From NCBI GenBank assembly GCA_002305435.1, contig DBQZ01000088.1, positions 5,744-20,427 on the forward strand: a DNA stretch of 14,684 bases, written 5' to 3'. This document shows, one piece after another, positions 7,763 through 13,244 of this stretch (position 1 is its first letter; the number at the start of each line of letters is the position of its first letter). A program made the position numbers and the translations under genes. A model generated the notes under the pieces. That model searched no databases. It was not told the origin of the DNA and saw nothing but the letters and a program-made list of their open reading frames with translations. Source of the stretch: Clostridiales bacterium UBA1381. Its GTDB lineage: Bacteria; Bacillota; Clostridia; UBA1381.

Positions 7763-8521
7763 TCATGATTTGGCAGGTACTTGTCTGCCCGTATGGTCAA
7801 TGGTGAAATTTTCTTTATAAATAAGCTCGGAAACGGGGAGGAACGTATATTGTTTGCTTAAGGTGTCAAGCAAACCGTCAAGAGCGTCCTTTGTGTACTC
7901 GGTGCCGTTATGCAGGAGGATGATGTCGCCTGAGGATGTATTTTTGACAGCCCGTTCAGTTATCTCCTCAGCAGAGGCGGCCTTATAATCAATTGTATCG
8001 ACCGACCACTGGATGTACGTTCTGCCGGTGGATTCGCAGGCGGAGATAACAGTGTTGTTATATCCGCCGGAGGGAGCACGCATAAGCGTTGGGCGGTTTC
8101 CTGTGATGCTTTCTATAATGTCATCGCATTTGTCCATATCGGCAATTATTTCTTCAGCGTCCATTGATGTATAATCATCGTGATTATAAGAATGAGAGCC
8201 TATTTCATGGCCTCTTGCGGCGATTTTCTTAAGAGCATCTGGGTATTTTTGTGCCCATGTTCCCACAGCAAAGAATGTGGCTTGGCAGTCGTATTTATCG
8301 AGGGTGTCAAGGATAGCATCAATATCGTTGTCATTCCAGGCGCAGTCAAATGTTATGGACACGGCGTTGTCCGAACGCTCGACCGAGTATATAGGTATCT
8401 TCCGTTCGCCGCTGTTGAATACTTCGGTTACGTGTCCCATTCCGAAGCAGGAAACGAGTATTGCAATAACGGCGGCAGTTCCCAGCGCCAAATATCTAAG
8501 ACGGATAACAAAAAAGCTCAA
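7763..8521 (-). CDS. Membrane-anchored polysaccharide deacetylase (NodB domain, PdaB-like)
   Basis: Probable de-N-acetylase of cell-wall polysaccharide (carbohydrate esterase family 4), 252 residues. An N-terminal hydrophobic segment (about 8-28) anchors or exports it. The NodB domain runs from about 52 to 232. Motif 1 is TFDCAW (57-62), motif 2 HSYNH (His110, His114), motif 3 RAPSGGYNN (148-156), motif 4 WSVDTID (172-178) and motif 5 ILLH (His204). In motif 1 the second Asp of the usual TFDD, a metal ligand, is Cys60. The TFDxxW form recalls PdaB-type sporulation deacetylases of Bacilli and Clostridia, so the exact substrate is uncertain. The start is TTG at 8521 with GGGAGG nine bases upstream; no ATG fits. 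That ribosome site lies inside a hairpin (8531-8569). Second gene of the minus-strand unit, 64 bases after the transposase-like gene. Confidence 0.9.
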   Translation of the reverse strand: MSFFVIRLRYLALGTAAVIAILVSCFGMGHVTEVFNSGERKIPIYSVERSDNAVSITFDCAWNDNDIDAILDTLDKYDCQATFFAVGTWAQKYPDALKKIAARGHEIGSHSYNHDDYTSMDAEEIIADMDKCDDIIESITGNRPTLMRAPSGGYNNTVISACESTGRTYIQWSVDTIDYKAASAEEITERAVKNTSSGDIILLHNGTEYTKDALDGLLDTLSKQYTFLPVSELIYKENFTIDHTGRQVPAKS

Positions 8522-8530
8522 TTCTCTCAG

Positions 8531-8569
8531 CCTCCCGCAAAATTAACATAATATATTTTATGCGGGAGG
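8531..8569 (-). promoter_or_regulatory. Hairpin that buries the deacetylase ribosome binding site
   Basis: On the minus-strand RNA, CCTCCCGC (complement of 8562-8569) pairs perfectly over 8 bp with GCGGGAGG (complement of 8531-8538). The AT-rich 23-base loop can add A-T pairs. The 3' arm contains GGGAGG, the only ribosome site for the TTG at 8521. No T-run directly follows, so it is not a terminator. It could restrict translation of the second cistron or couple it to the first. The pairing is seen; the control role is inferred. Confidence 0.6.
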
Positions 8570-8585
8570 GACGGTTGTTAGAACG

Positions 8586-9329
8586 TCAAAGCAGCCATAC
8601 GCTCATATTGCCGGAGCTTTTTGGCAGCGGGGCGGGCTCTTCTTTTGGGGCTGGCTTTTCCTTGGGGGCAGTTTTTTTCTTTTGGGCGGGAGCAGCCTTT
8701 TTTGCGCCTGATGCAGCAGAGGGGGATGATAGCCCCAAAAGGCGGCAGACACGTCTCATGCTTAGCCGTCCCGCACTGCGTGCTGCTTCCGCAAGCTGTT
8801 TTTTTGTGTCCCTATTGAGAAGAGCGGGATCGGAGAAATTTACCCCTGAGATGAGTTTTAACACTTCAAGTATAAGCTCGTCCGGCATTGAACGGTATTC
8901 CTCGCCGTAAAGTTTTACAAGACGGGAGGAGGGAGACTTATCGCTGCGGAAGCTCTGCGGATGGAAAATTTCGGGCAGGTGGCGTACAAACTCACGGCAT
9001 AATCTAAAATCCTCGGCGGTTTCGAGAGCCTCGCTGCGATACCGGTCAACGAAAAGCGAACCGGAAGCTGAATCGGTGCGGTTTTTGTAGCGGACATAGC
9101 GAATCGTGAGAGATTTCATAAACTCTGACGGTATTCCGGGGCTTTTTAACACCATATGTACCCTTTCCGGAAAGAGGGAGTATGCACAAATTTGAGTGTC
9201 TCCAGCGCAGCTTAAGGCTTGCTTGAGAAACTCGTCATAGTCATTGGGGACAGTAAAAATATCTTCGTTAGAGGTGAGCCAGACGTGATACTGTCCGGCT
9301 GCGCTTATCTGTCGTGCTTTTCTTGCCAT
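8586..9329 (-). CDS. REP-associated transposase-like protein (Y1_Tnp fold), catalytically degenerate
   Basis: A 247-residue relative of IS200-like/REP-associated tyrosine transposases, which cut single-stranded DNA with an HUH motif and one tyrosine. Family signs: MARKARQISAAGQYHVWL at the start (compare MARKPR..GIYHVML), ICAYSLFPERVHMVLK at 47-62, LFVDRYRSEALE at 92-102, and a C-terminal helix-turn-helix-like segment LSMRRVCRLLGLSS at 189-202. The active site is lost: HxH reads R57-V58-H59, and the tyrosine before xxxxP appears to be Phe114. Arg57 is coded AGG, more than one base from a His codon, so a sequencing error is unlikely. The last 40 residues are rich in K, A, P and E. The frame is intact and no flanking IS ends were seen, which suggests a vertically kept, repurposed DNA-binding protein rather than an active element. 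ATG at 9329 is preceded by AAAGGA with about 10-base spacing. Confidence 0.82.
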   Translation of the reverse strand: MARKARQISAAGQYHVWLTSNEDIFTVPNDYDEFLKQALSCAGDTQICAYSLFPERVHMVLKSPGIPSEFMKSLTIRYVRYKNRTDSASGSLFVDRYRSEALETAEDFRLCREFVRHLPEIFHPQSFRSDKSPSSRLVKLYGEEYRSMPDELILEVLKLISGVNFSDPALLNRDTKKQLAEAARSAGRLSMRRVCRLLGLSSPSAASGAKKAAPAQKKKTAPKEKPAPKEEPAPLPKSSGNMSVWLL

Positions 9330-9370
9330 GAAAATATCATCCTTTTTCTTCGTTATTTTTCGACATTTTA

Positions 9371-9399
9371 ATTATACCACATTGTCAATGGGGACACAA
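9371..9399 (-). promoter_or_regulatory. Candidate promoter of the transposase-like/deacetylase/yitT unit
   Basis: Minus-strand TATAAT (complement of 9371-9376) is preceded after 17 bases by TTGTGT (complement of 9394-9399), a weak -35. Within the spacer is an odd-length palindrome CATTG-T-CAATG (9380-9390), a possible operator. The leader to the ATG at 9329 would be about 35 bases. Confidence 0.5.
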
Positions 9400-9464
9400 A
9401 AACAAACACTTAACATTTTTCTTACATTTCCAAGACATACGGAATAAACAAAGACAAACGCTCA

Positions 9465-9492
9465 TACACATGGACAAAACGGGTGGTATAAA
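9465..9492 (+). promoter_or_regulatory. Candidate promoter of the P-type ATPase gene
   Basis: TACACA (9465-9470), 16-base spacer, TATAAA (9487-9492). The predicted start of transcription, near 9499, lies after the GTG at 9496, which argues that the ATG at 9544 is the true start codon. The -35 has only four matches to consensus. The 9330-9495 gap otherwise holds only the divergent promoter on the other strand. Confidence 0.4.
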
Positions 9493-9543
9493 TCGGTGAA
9501 AACAAATGCCGGCAGAGAACATACGGCGGAAAGGAGCGTCTTA

Positions 9544-12096
9544 ATGAGGCCTTACCATGCTATGACGAAGGAGGAAACCTCGAGTGCATTGGGGACAGAT
9601 ATTTATCGCGGATTGTCGAAGGTGGAAGCTGCCGAACGATTAAGGACGAATGGGCCGAACGTTTTAACGGGACGAAAACGAACGTCGTTTCTCAGGCTGT
9701 TTTTGGCGCAGTTTCAGGATTTCATGATACTGATACTTCTGGCGGCTTCATTTGTGTCCATGTTTACCGCCTATCTTGACGGCAGCGGGGATCTTACGGA
9801 AGCTGTGATGATTTTAGCCATAGTGGTGTTAAATGCGGTTTTGGGCGTTATACAGGAGGCTAAGGCGCAGCGGAGCATAGAAGCTCTCAAAAAGCTGGCA
9901 GCCCCCAAAGCAAGAGTCATTCGTGAGGGTGAACAGGTAACAATAGACGCATCGGCAGTCGTGCCGGGAGATGTGCTTTTGATAAAATCCGGGGAAATAG
10001 TGGCTGCCGACTGCCGCATAGTAGAGGCGGTAAACCTTTTTGCTGATGAATCAGCGCTTACCGGGGAGTCGGAAGCGGTCGAAAAATCGGCAGAGCGTAT
10101 AGCGGAGGAATTTGCCCCAACGGCGGAGCGTTCGGATATGGTGTATTCCTCTACGGAAATAACCTCCGGCCACGGCAGGGGGATAGTCGTAGGCACGGGG
10201 ATGGATACCGAAGTCGGACGTATAGCGGGGCTTTTGGAGGAACACGAGGAGGAGCAAACGCCGCTTCAGAAGCGTCTGGAGGGCGCAAGCAAGGTTATGG
10301 GCGTATGTGCGCTTGTGATATGTGCGCTTGTGTTTTGTGTGGGAGTGCTGCGCCGTTTGCCGGTGTTTGATATGTTCATGACCTCTGTCAGTCTGGCAGT
10401 GGCGGCGATACCGGAGGGGCTTGCGGCGATAGTTACTATAATGCTTGCTATAGGCATACAGCGTATGGCAAAGCATAAAGCGATAGTAAGACATCTTACA
10501 TCGGTGGAAACTCTCGGTTCGGCAACGGTAATATGCAGCGATAAGACAGGCACATTAACGCAGAACCGTATGGAGGTTAAGGCGGTGGAAGGTGCAAAAG
10601 CTGCGCTTGAACTGATGTGCGTATGTTCTGATGCAGATATGGCAAACCCTACCGAGGCGGCGCTTATCAGGGCATCTGAGGCGGAGGGAATGAAAAAGGC
10701 AGAGCTTGACCGCCTTTATCCGAGGATTGATGAAATTCCGTTCGATTCAAAGCGAAAGCGCATGACAACGCTTAATAAATGGGGAGGGGGATACAGGCTT
10801 ATAACGAAAGGTGCGGTGGAATTTTTGCTGCCGCTTTGCAGCTTTTACATTGATAACGGCATTAAAAAGCCATTGACTGACAGCGGACGGCGGGAGATAG
10901 CAAAACGGACAAAATCTATGGCACATAATGCGCTCAGGGTAATTGGTGTATGTTACCGTGACGAGAGCGGGAAAAACCTCAGAGAGGAAAATATGGTTTT
11001 CGCCGGCATGGCAGGGATGTATGATCCGCCCCGCAGGGAAGCCCGAGATGCCGTTATCAGATGCCACCGTGCCGGAATAGATGTGGTAATGATAACCGGC
11101 GACCATCCTGAAACGGCAAGGGCGGTTGCTGAGGAGCTGGGGATAATAGAAGCAGGCGGAAAGGTTATGACCGGAGCGGAGCTTGACCGGATACCGGAGG
11201 CGGAGTTTAAGGAAGGTATACGTGGATGCAAAGTATTTGCCCGTGTAACGCCGGAACATAAGACATCAATCGTGAAAGCACGAAAAGCCCTCGGAGACGT
11301 TGTAGCCATGACCGGAGACGGGGTAAATGATGCTCCGGCTCTGAAATGCGCCGATATAGGCTGCAGCATGGGGATAACAGGAACTGATGTTGCACGTTCG
11401 GCTTCGGACATGGTGCTTACGGATGATAATTTTGCAACCATAGTAGAAGCTGTGCGTCAGGGACGAGGGATATATGATAATATCCGCAAGGCGGTGCATT
11501 TTCTTTTATCAAGCAATATCGGGGAAATAATGACAGTGTTTGTATCTCTTGCGATAGGCTGCCCGGCTCCGCTTTTGCCGATACAGCTTTTGTGGGTGAA
11601 TCTTGTAACCGATTCGCTTCCGGCGATCGCATTAGGACTGGATCCGGCAGCGGCGGATGTAATGGATAAAAAGCCGCGTCCGGCAAATGAGGGGATATTC
11701 TCCGGCGGACTGGGGAGCGCAATAGCGCTGGAGGGCTGCATGATAGGGCTTTTGGCACTGATAGCCTTTCTTTTGGGTCTGCGTATTTTTGGGAGTGCGG
11801 ACATAGGAAGAACTATGGCGTTTGGGACGCTTTCATTGTCGCAGCTTGTTCACGCATTTAATATGAGGAGTGAAACTTCCGTCTTGAAGGCAGGGATTTT
11901 CAAAAATAAATATTTGGTGGGAGCGTTTTTGCTGGGGCTTATATTGCAAACGGCGGTTATGAGTGTCCCGGTCTTGCAGGCGATATTTAAAACCGCCGCC
12001 TTAAATGCGTCTCAGTGGGGAATAGTTTCTCTGCTTTCTTTTATGCCAATATTGGTGGTAGAAGGCGGAAAATTGTTCTCGGAAAGGAAAAAATAA
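9544..12096 (+). CDS. Calcium-type P-type ATPase (P2A, SERCA/YloB-like)
   Basis: Membrane cation pump, 850 residues, most likely exporting Ca2+ with ATP. The cation-ATPase N-terminal domain (about 1-70) is followed by M1-M2, the actuator domain with TGES (173-176), M3-M4 with AAIPEGL (Pro290, Glu291), the phosphorylation site DKTGTLT (Asp333), nucleotide-domain FDSKRKRM and KGA, and hinge motif TGDGVNDAP (590-598). Transport residues match SERCA: Glu291 in M4, Asn658 and Glu661 in M5 (SSNIGE), and Asn686, Thr689 and Asp690 in M6 (NLVTD). The M8 Glu of SERCA appears to be Gln (SLSQLVHAFN), as in many bacterial pumps. I chose ATG 9544 because AAAGGAG stands 7 bases before it, whereas GTG 9496 has only GGGTGG. 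It stands alone, divergent from the transposase-like gene. No obvious terminator follows. Confidence 0.93.
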   Translation: MRPYHAMTKEETSSALGTDIYRGLSKVEAAERLRTNGPNVLTGRKRTSFLRLFLAQFQDFMILILLAASFVSMFTAYLDGSGDLTEAVMILAIVVLNAVLGVIQEAKAQRSIEALKKLAAPKARVIREGEQVTIDASAVVPGDVLLIKSGEIVAADCRIVEAVNLFADESALTGESEAVEKSAERIAEEFAPTAERSDMVYSSTEITSGHGRGIVVGTGMDTEVGRIAGLLEEHEEEQTPLQKRLEGASKVMGVCALVICALVFCVGVLRRLPVFDMFMTSVSLAVAAIPEGLAAIVTIMLAIGIQRMAKHKAIVRHLTSVETLGSATVICSDKTGTLTQNRMEVKAVEGAKAALELMCVCSDADMANPTEAALIRASEAEGMKKAELDRLYPRIDEIPFDSKRKRMTTLNKWGGGYRLITKGAVEFLLPLCSFYIDNGIKKPLTDSGRREIAKRTKSMAHNALRVIGVCYRDESGKNLREENMVFAGMAGMYDPPRREARDAVIRCHRAGIDVVMITGDHPETARAVAEELGIIEAGGKVMTGAELDRIPEAEFKEGIRGCKVFARVTPEHKTSIVKARKALGDVVAMTGDGVNDAPALKCADIGCSMGITGTDVARSASDMVLTDDNFATIVEAVRQGRGIYDNIRKAVHFLLSSNIGEIMTVFVSLAIGCPAPLLPIQLLWVNLVTDSLPAIALGLDPAAADVMDKKPRPANEGIFSGGLGSAIALEGCMIGLLALIAFLLGLRIFGSADIGRTMAFGTLSLSQLVHAFNMRSETSVLKAGIFKNKYLVGAFLLGLILQTAVMSVPVLQAIFKTAALNASQWGIVSLLSFMPILVVEGGKLFSERKK

Positions 12097-12146
12097 ATTA
12101 GCCAAAAAGAGGAAATTTCCCTTAGGTAAGCCAAACGTAAGGAGTT

Positions 12147-12209
12147 GGAAAAATTTTTTTAAAAAATTTCAAAAAAAGTGTTGACAAATCAAGAAACCTC
12201 TGGTATAAT
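12147..12209 (+). promoter_or_regulatory. Strong promoter of the tRNA operon, with UP-like A/T tract and extended -10
   Basis: TTGACA (12181-12186), exactly 17 bases, TATAAT (12204-12209), both perfect consensus, with TGG before the -10 giving an extended -10. Immediately upstream, 12147-12177 is almost only A and T, like an UP element. The leader from about 12216 to the first tRNA at 12269 contains no gene. The stretch 12097-12146 after the ATPase stop holds only a weak ACCTAAGG-like fold and no convincing terminator. Confidence 0.93.
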
Positions 12210-12268
12210 AATTCTTGTCGTTGACGAGAGCGCGAAAAACAAGCGGTCAGCGGCGAACATAAGATAAC

Positions 12269-12344
12269 GGGAGTTTAGCTCAGCTGGGAGAGCGTCTGCC
12301 TTACAAGCAGGATGTCACAGGTTCGAGCCCTGTAACTCCCACCA
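12269..12344 (+). tRNA. tRNA-Val (anticodon UAC)
   Basis: Seventy-six bases with encoded CCA. Acceptor GGGAGTT/AACTCCC, anticodon loop CTTACAA (12300-12306) with anticodon TAC at 12302-12304, T-arm ACAGG-TTCGAGC-CCTGT. All stems pair. First gene of the five-tRNA operon. Confidence 0.97.
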
Positions 12345-12351
12345 GTTATCT

Positions 12352-12428
12352 GGCCCGGTAGTTCAGTTGGTTAGAACGCTAGCCTGTCACGCTAGAGGTC
12401 GTGGGTTCGAGCCCCATCCGGGTCGCCA
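12352..12428 (+). tRNA. tRNA-Asp (anticodon GUC)
   Basis: Seventy-seven bases with encoded CCA. Acceptor GGCCCGG/CCGGGTC (one G-U), anticodon stem CTAGC/GCTAG, loop CTGTCAC with anticodon GTC at 12386-12388. It lies seven bases after the Val gene. Confidence 0.97.
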
Positions 12429-12432
12429 ATAT

Positions 12433-12508
12433 GCCTTTGTAGCTCAGTCGGTAGAGCAAGGGACTGAAAATCCCTGTGTCGGCGGTTCGATTCCACCCGA
12501 AGGCACCA
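12433..12508 (+). tRNA. tRNA-Phe (anticodon GAA)
   Basis: Seventy-six bases with encoded CCA. Acceptor GCCTTTG/CGAAGGC (one T-G), anticodon stem AGGGA/TCCCT, anticodon GAA at 12466-12468. The T-stem GGCGG/CCACC has a C-A mismatch at positions 51-63 (bases 12483 and 12495), where CCGCC would be expected. It lies four bases after the Asp gene. Confidence 0.96.
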
Positions 12509-12510
12509 AT

Positions 12511-12531
12511 CCGGATCTCACAAGGATCCGG
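12511..12531 (+). other. Spacer hairpin between tRNA-Phe and tRNA-Gly
   Basis: Perfect 7-bp stem CCGGATC (12511-12517) / GATCCGG (12525-12531) with loop TCACAAG. No T-run follows, so it is more likely a processing or spacer structure of the polycistronic tRNA transcript than a terminator. Confidence 0.55.
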
Positions 12532-12537
12532 TCATAT

Positions 12538-12612
12538 GCGGGAGTGGCTCAGTGGTAGAGCGTCACCTTGCCAAGGTGAACGTCGCGAGTTCGAATCTCG
12601 TCTTCCGCTCCA
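12538..12612 (+). tRNA. tRNA-Gly (anticodon GCC)
   Basis: Seventy-five bases with encoded CCA. Acceptor GCGGGAG/CTTCCGC (one G-T), anticodon stem TCACC/GGTGA, loop TTGCCAA with anticodon GCC at 12570-12572, T-arm GCGAG-TTCGAAT-CTCGT. Confidence 0.97.
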
Positions 12613-12616
12613 TATA

Positions 12617-12645
12617 CAAAAGGCGCATATTGCGTCTTTTGTTTT
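12617..12645 (+). terminator. Terminator-like hairpin inside the tRNA operon
   Basis: CAAAAGGCGCA (12617-12627) pairs with TGCGTCTTTTG (12631-12641), 11 bp with one G-U and a tight TAT loop (which may open to a larger one), followed by TTTT (12642-12645). It sits between tRNA-Gly and tRNA-Cys and may reduce the Cys transcript or act as a processing site. Confidence 0.55.
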
Positions 12646-12649
12646 AAAC

Positions 12650-12724
<75 letters not shown>

Positions 12725-12729
12725 ATTAT

Positions 12730-12761
12730 AAGCTGCCGAAACAACATCGGCAGCTTGTTTT
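12730..12761 (+). terminator. Terminator of the tRNA operon
   Basis: Perfect 10-bp stem AAGCTGCCGA (12730-12739) / TCGGCAGCTT (12747-12756), loop AACAACA, then GTTTT. It begins five bases after the tRNA-Cys CCA. The T-run is short and broken by a G, so some readthrough into the cupin gene is possible. Confidence 0.8.
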
Positions 12762-12791
12762 GTATTCCAGCGGGAATATGGAGGTGTTTTT

Positions 12792-13229
12792 ATGCCGAAA
12801 AAGATTGATAATGTTGAAGATTACGGCATTTGTGTAAATCATGAAATAATGGATAACGGGCAGCTGAGATTCAGGCTCTCATGCTCGCACGACAATACGG
12901 GATATATCCGCTGTGAAAACCCGGGCGATACTCCCGAATGGGAGAACAGCCACAGCCATAAGGAGCTTTGCGAGGTTGTGATAGTGCAGACGGGTCTTGT
13001 TGTGATGGCGGAGTACCGGGATCCTGAGGTGGTTTTTACTGCCATGTGCGAGGGGGATATATTTAAAACCACCCCCGGCATTGCTCATAATGAGATATTG
13101 GCTCCTGGAACGGTTATACATACGGTCAAATACGGCAGTTGTTCAAATGCTGACTGGATACCCTGTCCGGAGCTTGATGAGCGCACTAAAGGACTTACGC
13201 TTGAGGAAGCGGTGGAGCTTGCGGGATAA
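12792..13229 (+). CDS. Small single-domain cupin protein
   Basis: A 145-residue protein with both conserved cupin motifs, so a small beta-barrel that probably binds a metal. Motif 1 is WENSHSHKELCE...G, with candidate ligands His54, His56 and Glu61 and Gly68. Motif 2 is GDIFKTTPGIAHN (88-100), with Pro95, Gly96, His99 and Asn100. No signal peptide or extra domain is present, so it is cytoplasmic. The substrate and reaction are unknown; such proteins range from enzymes to sugar or ligand sensors. Six cysteines are scattered over the protein. The ATG follows GGAGG with 7-base spacing. It begins only 30 bases after the tRNA terminator, with no clear promoter of its own, and ends 15 bases before the transglutaminase-like gene, so those two share a transcript. 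Confidence 0.82.
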   Translation: MPKKIDNVEDYGICVNHEIMDNGQLRFRLSCSHDNTGYIRCENPGDTPEWENSHSHKELCEVVIVQTGLVVMAEYRDPEVVFTAMCEGDIFKTTPGIAHNEILAPGTVIHTVKYGSCSNADWIPCPELDERTKGLTLEEAVELAG

Positions 13230-13244
13230 GGAGGCTGCGGCGGT

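Noticed and set aside
8531..8569. Hairpin read as a terminator for the transposase-like gene
   Set aside because: The stem is strong but no T-run directly follows on either strand; overlap with the ribosome site explains it better.
8586..9329. Active IS200/IS605 insertion sequence
   Set aside because: Catalytic residues are missing, no tnpB or left/right-end hairpins were recognised, and the gene is embedded in an operon.
9371..9388. TTGACA and TATAAT close together on the minus strand before the transposase-like gene
   Set aside because: Only six bases separate them, too short for a -35/-10 pair; a weaker TTGTGT at 17 bases is the better -35.
9496..9543. GTG start 16 codons upstream for the ATPase
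   Set aside because: Its ribosome site is poor, it lies only 3 bases after the TATAAA candidate -10, and ATG 9544 has AAAGGAG at ideal spacing.
10051..11804. Several minus-strand open frames inside the ATPase gene
   Set aside because: Antisense shadows of a full-length P-type ATPase with all motifs in frame.
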